This document shows, one piece after another, positions 17,349-25,080 of a DNA stretch of 64,000 bases (position 1 is the stretch's first letter; every line of letters begins with the position of its first letter). A program made the translations under genes and the position numbers. The notes below the pieces were generated by a model, which saw nothing but the letters and a program-made list of their open reading frames with translations, was not told the origin of the DNA and made no database searches. This DNA comes from Streptomyces fagopyri (GTDB lineage: Bacteria; Actinomycetota; Actinomycetes; Streptomycetales; Streptomycetaceae). The stretch lies in contig NZ_CP045643.1 of NCBI RefSeq assembly GCF_009498275.1, positions 5,952,001 to 6,016,000 on the forward strand, in the 5' to 3' direction.

Positions 17349-18538
17349 GTGTGGATGGGCTCCCTGCACTCGGTGTGTTCCCCGCACGCGGCGCGCCCGC
17401 CGGTCCTCGCGGTGAGCAACTCGCGGTAGACCTCCGCGACCGCGTCGGCCGCGCGCCGCACGTCGTGCGTGGTCAGTACGTGGCGTCGCCCCTGCCTGCC
17501 TAGCGACTCGCGCAGCGGCGCGTCGGCCAGCAGGTCGCAGATGGCGCGGGCCAGCGGGGCCGGCGCCTGGGAGGGCACCAGACAGCGGGTGTCGAGGCCC
17601 GGCGGCAGGCTCTCGCGGGCGCCGTCCACGTCCGTCATCACGACCGGGCGTCCGCAGGCCATGGCCTCCAGCGGCGCCAGCGCCATGCCCTCCCAACGGG
17701 ACGGCAGCACCACCAGATCGGCGGCCTGGTACCAGGGCACGGCGTCGTCCGCGGCTCCGGCGAACAGCACGTCTCCGGGCGCCTCGGCCCGCAGCCGCGC
17801 GTCGTTCGGACCGTCCCCGACGAGCACGAGCCGGGCCGCGGGCATCCGCCGCCGTACGGTGTCCCACGCCCGCAGCAGGACGTCCTGGCCCTTCTGCCGG
17901 CACAGCCGTCCGACGCATACGACCAGGGGAGCCGCCGGGTCGAGCCGGTCGAGCAGCGGGATCCCGGTCCGTACGGTCTCCGCGTCCGCGGGGTGGAAGC
18001 GCTCGGTGTCGACACCGTTGGGGATCACGCTCCATGTGGCCCTGATCCCGGCGCGCACCCCGGTGACCCGCTCCGCCTCACTCACACACACCACCCTGGA
18101 CGCCCAACGCGCCGCCCACCGCTCCCACTTCAGCGCGAGGTCCGCGGGGACGCCCTCGACGGCCTCGAACGACCAGGCGTGCGGCTGGAACACGGTCGGC
18201 ACCCGGCCACGCAGGACGAGCCGGCCGGCGAGCCCGGCCTTGGCGCTGTGCGCGTGCACCACGTCCGGACGGGCCTCGGCGACGACGCGGGCGAGCCGCC
18301 GTACCTCACCGACCAGCCGGGGACCCGGCGCACGCGTGGCCTGCCAGTGCGTCACGTCGGTGCCGAGCGCCCGCAGGGTGTGCGCGAGGCCACTGTCCTG
18401 CGGGCAGGCCGCGGTGACGTGCAGTCCGGCGGCGAGCTGTGCCTTCACCAGGTCGGTCAGCACGCGGGCCACTCCGCCGTCGACCGGCTGGCTGAGGTGC
18501 AGGACCCGCGGCGGGGGGTCGCTCGTTGGCAATGACAT
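17345..18538 (-). CDS. GT4-family glycosyltransferase
   Basis: This 397-residue GT-B enzyme begins PRVLHLSQPVDGGVARVLTDL. VIPNGVDTERFHP and VVLPSRWEGMALAPLEAMACG (the E-x7-E donor site) mark family GT4. ATG at 18538 is chosen because TAAGGA lies seven to eight bases upstream; an in-frame ATG at 18583 would have no ribosome site and adds unrelated residues. It is the first clear enzyme gene of the operon. It probably adds the second sugar after the initiating transferase, whose GTG overlaps its stop. Confidence 0.9.
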   Translation of the reverse strand: MSLPTSDPPPRVLHLSQPVDGGVARVLTDLVKAQLAAGLHVTAACPQDSGLAHTLRALGTDVTHWQATRAPGPRLVGEVRRLARVVAEARPDVVHAHSAKAGLAGRLVLRGRVPTVFQPHAWSFEAVEGVPADLALKWERWAARWASRVVCVSEAERVTGVRAGIRATWSVIPNGVDTERFHPADAETVRTGIPLLDRLDPAAPLVVCVGRLCRQKGQDVLLRAWDTVRRRMPAARLVLVGDGPNDARLRAEAPGDVLFAGAADDAVPWYQAADLVVLPSRWEGMALAPLEAMACGRPVVMTDVDGARESLPPGLDTRCLVPSQAPAPLARAICDLLADAPLRESLGRQGRRHVLTTHDVRRAADAVAEVYRELLTARTGGRAACGEHTECREPIHT

Positions 18539-18579
18539 GCGCGGGTTCCTTAGTGACGGGCGGCGCTCTGACGCGCGTG

Positions 18580-19038
18580 TCACCGCTGCGCGTCGACGGC
18601 GGCGAACAGCGCTCCGACCCAGGCCGCGTCCCGCTGCGAAACGAGCCGGACGCCCAACTGGTCACCCCCGGACCGGAATTCCTTGTCCGGGCCGCGGACA
18701 TCGGAGTCGTTTCCGGGAGCGTTCGAGTACGGGGGCACGCGTTCGGCCGGGGCGTCCTCCGGCCCGGTGACCGACGGGTCGGGTACGTCGCCCAGGGGGC
18801 CGGTGGCGTGGGTCCGCGCGGGCTGCGCCGTGCGCACACTCGGAGTGGTCGGCGCGCTCGGCATGGTCCGCACGCTCGGCGCGGTCGGCTCATCGCTTTC
18901 GGCCGGCGGGCTCAACGGGGCCCGGGCGCTGCCGTGTTCTCCGTGGGCCTTCGCGGGGCCGCCCGCCGTGCGGTGGGCGACGAGGGCGGAGCGGCCCACC
19001 GTCGCGCGACGCGGCAGAGGGCCCGGGGAATGACGCAT
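18580..19038 (-). CDS. small Pro/Thr-rich protein of unknown function heading the polysaccharide operon
   Basis: This is a 152-residue frame with good Streptomyces third-position bias, ending 41 bases before the GT4 gene in the same direction. ATG 19038 is used; AAAGG lies about 13 bases upstream, a loose fit, and the frame stays open to 19155. Repeated TPSVRT-like stretches (SVRTMPSAPTTPSVRT) occupy the middle. The C-terminus is more globular (GGDQLGVRLVSQRDAAWVGALFAAVDAQ). There is no signal peptide, membrane helix or domain I recognise. The terminal segment resembles the start of an enzyme or a short regulatory module. It may be a real first gene of the operon, or a remnant. Confidence 0.5.
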   Translation of the reverse strand: MRHSPGPLPRRATVGRSALVAHRTAGGPAKAHGEHGSARAPLSPPAESDEPTAPSVRTMPSAPTTPSVRTAQPARTHATGPLGDVPDPSVTGPEDAPAERVPPYSNAPGNDSDVRGPDKEFRSGGDQLGVRLVSQRDAAWVGALFAAVDAQR

Positions 19039-19413
19039 GACCGGCGTTGCCCTTTCGGGAAAGGTTCTCGACCGGCGGAGGAACGGAGATCCGCAGATCA
19101 CTTGGGTGCGCGCTGGCTCTCCCGTCGGTTTTCGACTTTCGACGCCTTCCGGCATCTGGATCCGAGCAGCCTCGGGAGGTGACCGACTCTAGCCGTTATC
19201 TGTATTTATTTGTCGAAACCTGACAAGTGTGTCGTAATGATGGAATATTCATCGAGGTCAGGGGCGTGCGTGAGTCCCGGGGCCACCGGAGTCGTCGTCC
19301 AGGGGTTCGCGAGATCACCCCTTTGGAGGCACAACCCGCGCGTGCGCCGCGCGTTGATTCCTGCGCTGGGCATTCCGCCCCGCCGTTGTGACGATTTCAA
19401 GGAGCACTTCTCC

Positions 19414-19653
19414 ATGTCGCGTATCGCGAAGGGCCTGGCCCTGACCTCCGTTGTCGCCGCCGCCATGGCGGGCACCGCCGGCATCGCCGCCGCCGACAGC
19501 GACGCGCACGGTGCGGCCGTCGGGTCCCCGGGCGTCCTGTCGGGCAACGTCCTGCAGGTTCCGGTCCACATCCCGGTCAACGTCTGCGGGAACACCATCG
19601 ACGTGATCGGCCTGCTGAACCCCGCGTTCGGCAACACCTGCGTCAACGGCTGA
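19414..19653 (+). CDS. chpF: short chaplin (ChpF position)
   Basis: This is a 79-residue secreted chaplin. It has a signal peptide (MSRIAKGLALTSVVAAAMAG...AAA-DS) and a single chaplin domain: GAAVGSPGVLSGNVLQVPV, IPVNVCGNTIDVIG, NPAFGNTCVNG. Both domain cysteines are present. ATG 19414 follows AAGGAG at 19399-19404. It is divergent from the polysaccharide operon, leaving about 375 bases that hold both promoters. The AT-rich sequence around 19195-19255 is a plausible regulatory region. A strong hairpin follows (19674-19705). Confidence 0.93.
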   Translation: MSRIAKGLALTSVVAAAMAGTAGIAAADSDAHGAAVGSPGVLSGNVLQVPVHIPVNVCGNTIDVIGLLNPAFGNTCVNG

Positions 19654-19673
19654 CGCAGACGCGCACCCTTCTG

Positions 19674-19705
19674 CCGGCCGTCCTCCCTCAGGGGAGGGCG
19701 GCCGG
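19674..19705 (+). terminator. chaplin gene terminator
   Basis: A 14-base stem, CCGGCCGTCCTCCC (19674-19687) with GGGAGGGCGGCCGG (19692-19705), encloses a four-base loop, 20 bases after the stop. Confidence 0.8.
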
Positions 19706-19713
19706 TCCGCTTT

Positions 19714-19874
19714 GCCCCGAACGGCGAGGTGATCGCCGGTGCCCCGAGCGGCGAGGTGATCGCCGGTGCCGCGGAGGGCGACGTGATCCGTGGTGCCGCG
19801 GAGGGTGACGTGATCGCCCGTGCCGTGGACCGTCCGGTGATCCCTCATGCCGTGAACGGCCGGTCAATCCCTAC
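19714..19874. repeat. 27-base tandem repeat, about six degenerate units
   Basis: Units start at 19714, 19741, 19768, 19795, 19822 and 19849 and share a pattern like GCCCCGAGCGGCGAGGTGAT then CGCCGGT. The first four are most alike and the last two are degenerate. The period is a multiple of three, and the minus strand reads as nine-residue units (GTGDHLAAR-like), but there is no supported gene there. The rest of the 19654-20202 gap has no gene that I can support. Confidence 0.75.
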
Positions 19875-20202
19875 GCCGTGAACACCTGTGCGGTGAACGT
19901 CAACCATGTGAACACCGGTGACCGGTCTCCCACCTTCCTGGGCGTGGGGAGCGGTGCGTGAGGCGACGCGGTCGCCTGCCCGCCGTCGTGCCGACCGATC
20001 CGGTCGGCACGACGGCTGTTTCGCGTCGGCGGTTTATCGGCGGCTCTTGTATGAGAATGCGATGCGCCGTTCCGGGATGGGGTGTTCGGGTGGGCTGCAG
20101 GAATCTTCTGCACACGGGGTTTCCGTCCAGTGCGGGGCTCGTTAGGCAGGGCGCAGTGAAAAACTCCCGCCGGTGACGCGAGTTGCCGAAGAAAGGAACA
20201 CG

Positions 20203-20505
20203 ATGAAGTCCCTGAAGGCCGCCGCAGTCGTCGCCGGATCCATGGTCATCGCTGGTGCCGCCGCGCCCGCCTTTGCCGCCGGGGCCTCCGACCTCACGCC
20301 CAGCAGCCTCAACGGCGCCCTGGACACCATCACCAGCCAGCGCTCGCTCAGCCTGAAGGACGTGCAGCCCCTGCAGCACCAGTCGGACACGCTCGACAGC
20401 GAGAAGAAGGGCTCGGTCCTCAACTCCCTGAACGGCACGACGAAGACGCTCAACTCGGCCGGTGGCCCCGCCCAACTGCTCGGCGGACTTCCGCTCCAAG
20501 GCTGA
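20203..20505 (+). CDS. small secreted protein of unknown function beside chaplin genes
   Basis: This is a 100-residue protein. ATG 20203 is preceded by GAAAGGA. It has a clear Sec signal (MKSLKAAAVVAGSMVIAGAAAPAFA, cut near residue 25). The mature part of about 75 residues is polar, with no cysteine and no chaplin motif: ASDLTPSSLNGALDTITSQ, then LKDVQPLQHQSDTLDSE, then Asn/Leu/Gly-rich to the end. The family is unknown to me. Its size, strong secretion signal and place between a chaplin gene and a chaplin pseudogene suggest a developmental surface protein, which is inference only. Confidence 0.8.
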   Translation: MKSLKAAAVVAGSMVIAGAAAPAFAAGASDLTPSSLNGALDTITSQRSLSLKDVQPLQHQSDTLDSEKKGSVLNSLNGTTKTLNSAGGPAQLLGGLPLQG

Positions 20506-20589
20506 TCGGTCCATTCGGCGCCTGTCCTTTCCGAAAGGCCTCTGGACGTATCCGTGGGCTGCGGCACATCGCCAAGGAAAGGCCGGACG

Positions 20590-20830
20590 ACGAACACCGC
20601 CGAGAAGGCCGCTCTTCATTTTTCGTCACCGCCGGAACGGCCGCGGGTGCCGCACCGGCAGCGCCCTCGCCGACGCCGGTGCGGAGGGGGCGGCGGTCAA
20701 GTCCCCGGTGTCGCCTCCGGCACCGTCGTTCAGGGTCCCCGTGAATGTTCCGGTGAACCTCTGCGGCGACACGATCGACGTCGCCGACGTGCTCAACCCG
20801 GTGTTCGTGAACCCCTGCGCCGACCAGTGA
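20590..20830 (+). pseudogene. decayed chaplin gene (start lost, multiple frameshifts)
   Basis: No single frame reads through, but chaplin sequence can be followed across frames. Frame 1 from 20590 gives TNTAEKAAL with ACG where ATG is expected, nine bases after AGGAAAGG. Frame 3 from 20625 gives VTAGTAAGAAPA, the rest of a signal peptide. Frame 2 from about 20663 gives ALADAGAEGAAVKSP. Frame 3 then gives PGVASGTVVQ, and frame 2 again gives VPVNVPVNLCGDTIDV and NPVFVNPCADQ to the TGA at 20828. Joined, this is a complete signal peptide plus chaplin domain, with a lost start and about four indels. The domain also deviates from consensus (NPVFVNP for NPAFGN), as expected after loss of selection. 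Sequencing error is less likely given the number of hits. Confidence 0.8.
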
Positions 20831-21119
20831 CACCTCGTGCGCACGACTGACGTCACGCGCCCGCGACGGGGGCCGTCGGTAAGGTCCGGAGCGGAAGCCG
20901 TGGGCAAAGTCCGCGGGGGAGACCGTCAGCAGATTCGCGGCGGGGGCTGTCAGTGAAGGGGAAGGGCCGGCTCCGTGTCCCGCGGATCCGGCCCTTTCGC
21001 ATGGACCGACTCCATTGTGTTCGAGGCGTGTCCCTCATTCGTGTGGTCACCCACCCGCTTGTCGCCCGGTCGGGTGAGAAAGCGTGAGGTCCGTTCGGGT
21101 GCGTCGATAAGGTTCCGCG

Positions 21120-21617
21120 GTGACCTCAACCTCAAGCGAAACGCGCCCTTTCCGGGCCGTCGATCTCGGCACGCTCGCCGTCATGGCCTTCAGCGGTGAA
21201 GCCCCCGACGGGGACATGCCCTATCTCCTCGCCTATTCCCTGGGCGACGGCGAGGGCGGCCCCGGGGCCTCCACGGTCGCCATCGAGGAACTGCTGCGCA
21301 ACAACGGTCTGCCCGTCGGGGACACGCTCCTCGACGGTTCCCGGCAGCCGAGCCTGCCGCTCACCCTTCTCGTCGAGGCCGGCCAGGCCGTCGTCACCAT
21401 GCCGTACCTCAACGCGCAGTGCGTCGTACCACCGGAGTGGCTCGCGGCGGTCGGCGAACGCGGCTACGCCTACTTCCTCTTCGCCACCCGGGCCTGGCCC
21501 GAGGCGGAACCGGGCAGGCCCGTCGCCCCCGAGAGCCTGGCCGCGTTCGCCGGTGACGAGGAAACCCTGCTCAGCGCGGCACACGTGCTCCTGCCCGCGC
21601 GCAGCCTGCGCGGCTGA
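21120..21617 (+). CDS. DUF5949 family protein
   Basis: This 165-residue cytoplasmic protein matches the actinobacterial DUF5949 family as I remember it (AVMAFSGEAPDGDMPYLLAY near the N-terminus, VVTMPYLNAQCVVPPEWL in the middle). The function is unknown. The start is GTG at 21120 with AAGG nearby. Its stop overlaps the ATG of the VKOR-like gene by one base (TGATG), so the two are translationally coupled and may be functionally linked. There is no signal peptide or membrane helix. Confidence 0.8.
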   Translation: MTSTSSETRPFRAVDLGTLAVMAFSGEAPDGDMPYLLAYSLGDGEGGPGASTVAIEELLRNNGLPVGDTLLDGSRQPSLPLTLLVEAGQAVVTMPYLNAQCVVPPEWLAAVGERGYAYFLFATRAWPEAEPGRPVAPESLAAFAGDEETLLSAAHVLLPARSLRG

Positions 21618-22201
21618 TGACACGGACCGCGGGGAGCAGCCGTGCGTTCGCCCTGATGCTGGTGATCACCGGTGCGGCCGGTCTGCTCGCCGCGTGGGTC
21701 ATCACGATCGACAAGTTCAAGCTGCTGGAGAACCCGGACTTCGTGCCGGGGTGCAGCCTGAACCCGGTCGTCTCCTGCGGCAACATCATGAAGAGCGAGC
21801 AGGCCTCGGCCTTCGGGTTCCCCAACCCGATGCTGGGCCTGGTGGCGTACGGCATCGTGATCTGCGTCGGAGTGAGCCTGCTGGCGCGGGCCACCTTCCC
21901 GCGCTGGTACTGGCTGACCTTCAACGCCGGCACCCTCTTCGGTGTCGGATTCTGCACCTGGCTGCAGTTCCAGTCGCTGTACCGCATCAACTCGCTTTGC
22001 CTGTGGTGCTCGCTGGCCTGGGTCGCCACGATCATCATGTTCTGGTACGCGACATCATTCAACGTACGAAATGATTTTCTGCCCGCTCCTCGGTGGGTGA
22101 AGGGATTCCTGGGTGAATTCACCTGGGTCTTTCCGCTGCTGCACGTCGGCATCATCGGCATGCTGATCCTGACCCGGTGGTGGGATTTCTGGACGAGCTG
22201 A
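21617..22201 (+). CDS. vitamin K epoxide reductase (VKOR) family membrane protein
   Basis: This 194-residue protein has about five membrane helices. It shows the VKOR redox features: an active-site CLWC near residue 128 in the last third (SLCLWCSLAW) and the upstream loop cysteine pair (PGCSLNPVVSCG) that passes electrons. In bacteria VKOR proteins reoxidise a DsbA-like thiol oxidase using quinone, replacing DsbB. This one has no fused thioredoxin domain. Chaplins, rodlins and the neighbouring tyrosinase are exported, and chaplins need a disulfide, so a role in extracytoplasmic disulfide formation is plausible here but unproved. Confidence 0.9.
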   Translation: MTRTAGSSRAFALMLVITGAAGLLAAWVITIDKFKLLENPDFVPGCSLNPVVSCGNIMKSEQASAFGFPNPMLGLVAYGIVICVGVSLLARATFPRWYWLTFNAGTLFGVGFCTWLQFQSLYRINSLCLWCSLAWVATIIMFWYATSFNVRNDFLPAPRWVKGFLGEFTWVFPLLHVGIIGMLILTRWWDFWTS

Positions 22202-22554
22202 CCACGGGGTCCGCCGGGGGGAATCCTGAGGTGAAGGCGTTGGCGAGGACGTCGACCGGTACGGACCCTGCGTCCCCGAATCCTGACAGGGACCGCACCC
22301 AGGACGAAGCCGGCCACTCGAGGAATTCCCGCCGCCGTCGTGACCGGCGTCGCGGCACCGGCCGGTGCCCCCGCCACGACACCGGCGATCGCAGCCCGGA
22401 CGGAGGCAGAGCCGGGCATGGGCGCGGGGGGACAGCCGTACGACGAGCCGTGAGCCGTGAGCCGTCAGGTGTGGGCTGTGGACCGTGAGCCGTCAGGTGT
22501 GGGCCGTGAGGGCCACCGCCGCTGGAACCGACCGAATCCGCCGAGGAGAGAACC
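22202..22554. other. intergenic gap before tyrosinase operon
   Basis: 353 bases lie between the VKOR-like gene and melC1. No supported gene is seen. The last 110 bases hold a heptamer tandem repeat (22447-22509) followed by the melC1 ribosome site GAGGAGAG; the melC promoter must be in or upstream of the repeat. Confidence 0.5.
22447..22509. repeat. 7-base tandem repeat (GCCGTGA/GGTGTGG type), nine units
   Basis: Nine heptamers run in phase from 22447: GCCGTGA twice, then GCCGTCA, GGTGTGG, GCTGTGG, ACCGTGA, GCCGTCA, GGTGTGG, GGCCGTG. A longer unit of about 28 bases is itself repeated. The same heptamer family is found at 27722-27770. Confidence 0.75.
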
Positions 22555-22980
22555 ATGTCCGTCAGCAGAGTGCCGAGCAGAGTGCCGGTGACCCGGAGGG
22601 GTGTGATGCACGGCCTGCTCGCGTCGGCGGCCGCCGCGGTGCTCGCCCCCGTCGTCGCCGCGTCGTGGCCCCCGAGGCTCCCCGGCTCCGAGGACGTGTC
22701 CTTCGACGAGATGTACCACGGCCGCCACATCCTGGGCGCCAGGACCGGAGCGGGCGGGCGTGCCGCGGTCGGCGGCGGTGAGTGGCACGTCACGGTGGAC
22801 GGCCGGCCGCTGCACCTGATGCGACGGGCGGACGGGAGTTACTTGAGCATGGTGGACCACTACCAGTCGTATCCAACCGCACTGGCCGCCGCGCGTGCCG
22901 CCGTCGACGAACTGAGTCCCTCGGAGCAGCTTCGCGGCGTGGAGGCGGAGGGGAGCGACCACCGTGGCGTACACGCGTAA
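22555..22980 (+). CDS. melC1: tyrosinase copper chaperone MelC1
   Basis: This is a 141-residue exported protein, the helper that delivers copper to apotyrosinase and carries it out of the cell. The N-terminus has a twin-arginine signal (VTRRGVMHGLLASAAAAV). The mature domain contains SFDEMYHGRHILG, WHVTVDGRPLHLMRRADGS and MVDHYQSYPTALAAARAAVD, the conserved MelC1 core with histidines and the Met/Tyr residues near the tyrosinase active site. ATG 22555 follows GAGGAGAGA. The end overlaps melC2 by 17 bases, the usual melC operon structure. Confidence 0.95.
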   Translation: MSVSRVPSRVPVTRRGVMHGLLASAAAAVLAPVVAASWPPRLPGSEDVSFDEMYHGRHILGARTGAGGRAAVGGGEWHVTVDGRPLHLMRRADGSYLSMVDHYQSYPTALAAARAAVDELSPSEQLRGVEAEGSDHRGVHA

Positions 22981-23830
22981 GGACGTCAGCAAGCTGACCG
23001 GAGCGGAACGACGCCGGTTCGTCGCCGCGATGCTGGAGGTCAAACGCCGGGGCGAGTACGACGAGTTCGTGCGGACGCACATCGAGTACTACGTGGCGGA
23101 CGGCGACCGGAGCCTGCGCGCGGCCCACATGGCGCCCTCGTTCCTGCCCTGGCACCGGCGGTTCCTGCTGGAGCTGGAGCGGGCGCTGCGCCGTGTGGAC
23201 TCCGCCGTGAGCGTGCCCTACTGGGACTGGACACGGGAGCGGAGGCCGTCCTCCGTGCCCTGGACCGCGGACCTGCTCGGCGGCAACGGGCGGCGCTCCG
23301 ACCGCCAGGTCATGACCGGGCCCTTCGCCTACGTCCACGGGAAGTGGACGATCAGGGATGGGGTGACCGACGGCGCCTACCTCACCCGCGACCTGGGACG
23401 CAGGCAGAACCCGTTCGAGCTGCCCACGAAGCATGAACTGGACTCGGCGCTCGCGGACCCCGTCTACGACACCGCCCCCTGGAACTCCACGTCCACCAAG
23501 GGATTCCGTAACAAGCTCGAAGGGTGGGGGCGCGGGTCCGGCAGCGCGGCCTGGCACAACCACAACCGTGTCCACCGCTGGGTCGGCGGCGTGATGCTCG
23601 GCGGCGCCTCGGTCAACGATCCCGTCTTCTGGCTGCACCACGCCTTCGTGGACCTCCAGTGGTCCCGCTGGCAGCAACGTCACCGCGGTGCCCGCTACCT
23701 GCCCGCCCGGCCGCCGGGTCCCGGCAACGACCAGCACGGGCGGATCGTCGCCCGGTACGAGCGGATGCCTCCCTGGGACGTCACGCCGGACGAGCTGGAG
23801 GACCACAGCCGGATCTACCGGTACGCGTAG
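22964..23830 (+). CDS. melC2: tyrosinase MelC2
   Basis: This 288-residue type-3 copper enzyme oxidises tyrosine to DOPA and dopaquinone for melanin. GTG 22964 lies inside the end of melC1, after GGAGGGGAG. The CuA ligands are H39, H55 (AAHMAPSFLPWHRRF) and H64. The CuB site is in AWHNHNRVHRW and DPVFWLHHAFVDLQW. There is no signal peptide, as expected, since MelC1 carries it out through Tat. The length is close to the 270-290 residues typical of the family. Expression is often induced by methionine or copper in other species; nothing here shows this. Confidence 0.96.
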   Translation: MAYTRKDVSKLTGAERRRFVAAMLEVKRRGEYDEFVRTHIEYYVADGDRSLRAAHMAPSFLPWHRRFLLELERALRRVDSAVSVPYWDWTRERRPSSVPWTADLLGGNGRRSDRQVMTGPFAYVHGKWTIRDGVTDGAYLTRDLGRRQNPFELPTKHELDSALADPVYDTAPWNSTSTKGFRNKLEGWGRGSGSAAWHNHNRVHRWVGGVMLGGASVNDPVFWLHHAFVDLQWSRWQQRHRGARYLPARPPGPGNDQHGRIVARYERMPPWDVTPDELEDHSRIYRYA

Positions 23831-23882
23831 CCCGCGCCGCTGCCCGCCCGTGGGGGAAACGGCGCTGCCCGTGTCATGGCGA

Positions 23883-23911
23883 GGCCCCCGACAGCGCATG
23901 CTGCGGGGGCC
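23883..23911. terminator. bidirectional terminator between melC2 and chaplin gene
   Basis: GGCCCCCG and an inner CAGC (23883-23895) pair with GCTG and CGGGGGCC (23900-23911), with loop GCAT and one bulged A. It lies in the gap between two convergent genes and is followed by TTCCTC. Confidence 0.8.
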
Positions 23912-23930
23912 TTCCTCGTGGGTGCGACGG

Positions 23931-24248
23931 TCAGTTGCCGTAGCCGGAGTGGGAGCCGCTCGGGCCGGGGGTGGCCGTGATGGGGCCGGGGGTGGCCGTG
24001 GTGGGGCCGCCGATGTTGGCGCAGGTGTTGCCGAAGGCCGGGTTCAGCAGACCGACGACGTTGATGGTGTTCCCACAGACGTTGACCGGCACGTTGATCG
24101 GGGCCTGGATGACATTGCCCGAAAGGACACCGGGGGAGCCGACGGCCGCACCCTGGGCACCCGCGTCCGCCATGGCAAGACCGGCCCCGCTGAGGACCAC
24201 GGCGCCCGTGCCGAGAGCGATACCGGCGGCCTTCGCGATGCGAGACAT
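23931..24248 (-). CDS. chpG: short chaplin with C-terminal tail (ChpG position)
   Basis: This is a 105-residue secreted chaplin. It has a signal peptide (MSRIAKAAGIALGTGAVVL...LAMA-DA) and a chaplin domain (GAAVGSPGVLSGNVIQAPI, VPVNVCGNTINVVG, NPAFGNTCAN). An extra tail of about 27 residues follows (IGGPTTATPGPITATPGPSG, ending SHSGYGN). The ATG at 24248 is preferred over the adjacent GTG at 24251 because AAAGGAG then lies seven bases upstream. Location beside melC2 fits S. coelicolor chpG, which also has an extended tail, though the Thr/Pro tail here appears different. Confidence 0.92.
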   Translation of the reverse strand: MSRIAKAAGIALGTGAVVLSGAGLAMADAGAQGAAVGSPGVLSGNVIQAPINVPVNVCGNTINVVGLLNPAFGNTCANIGGPTTATPGPITATPGPSGSHSGYGN

Positions 24249-24453
24249 CACGTTTCTCCTTTGGATCGGTGAGGGCGGCCGCTCGAACGCGACCGCACTC
24301 CCCCTTCAACGCGCCCGCCCGCGGCCGGTCACGGCGTACGCCGGGGGATCACCCCTCTCGGACGGGCCGCTCGCCGCCGGGGCGTGCGCGGGACGGCGTC
24401 GCGGGCGGAAATTCACTACGGCTCGCACCGTTCCCGCAATTAGCCTGCCAGGC

Positions 24454-25056
24454 ATGCCTACCGACCTGCCGACCTCCCCACCGACGATCTCGTCGACCCC
24501 GTCGACCGTCTCGTCGAACGTCCCCTCGCCCGACCCGCTGATCGGGCTGTTCGCCGAGGAGACCCGGGTCCGTGCCTTCGCCGCGGTGGCCCTCGGCGCG
24601 GACACGCCCACGAAGGTCATGGAGCGGGCGGGACTGTCGCCGAGGGACGCGACCGCGGCGCTGCGCCGGCTCCTGGGTCAGGACGTCATCACCGACGACG
24701 GGGGACTGGCCGTCGCCTACGGACACTTCAGGCGGCTCGCACGCGGCACACGGGCACCGGCCGAGACCCACGGTTCCGGGGACGAGGTGACCGACGCCGT
24801 CCTGCGGACCTTCGTACGCGGCGGACGCCTGATCCGGCTGCCCGCCCAGTGGCACCGCAAGCTGGTCGTGCTCAGGCACATCGCCGAGCAGACCTTCGAA
24901 CCGGACGTCGAGTACCCCGAGCGGACCGTCAACGAGAGACTGCGCGCGTGGTGCGAGGACGCGCCGGTCGATCACGCGACCCTGCGGCGCTACCTCGTGG
25001 ACCTGCACCACCTGACCCGAGAGCACGGCGTCTACCGGCGCCCCGCACAGGTCTGA
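24454..25056 (+). CDS. DUF2087 protein with ArsR/HTH-like N-terminal region
   Basis: This 200-residue cytoplasmic protein has a Ser/Thr/Pro-rich first 25 residues. A winged-helix-like region follows (LIGLFAEETRVRAFAAVALG, then VMERAGLSPRDATAALRRL), like the ArsR-type fold often fused to DUF2087. The C-terminal DUF2087 domain has GRLIRLPAQWHRKLVVLRHI, TVNERLRAWCED and DHATLRRYLVD, ending VYRRP. It is probably a transcriptional regulator; the ligand and targets are unknown. ATG 24454 has no strong ribosome site. The gene lies alone between a divergent chaplin and a convergent dehydrogenase. Confidence 0.82.
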   Translation: MPTDLPTSPPTISSTPSTVSSNVPSPDPLIGLFAEETRVRAFAAVALGADTPTKVMERAGLSPRDATAALRRLLGQDVITDDGGLAVAYGHFRRLARGTRAPAETHGSGDEVTDAVLRTFVRGGRLIRLPAQWHRKLVVLRHIAEQTFEPDVEYPERTVNERLRAWCEDAPVDHATLRRYLVDLHHLTREHGVYRRPAQV

Positions 25057-25080
25057 CCGAACCTCCCCCCCGTCGCGACC

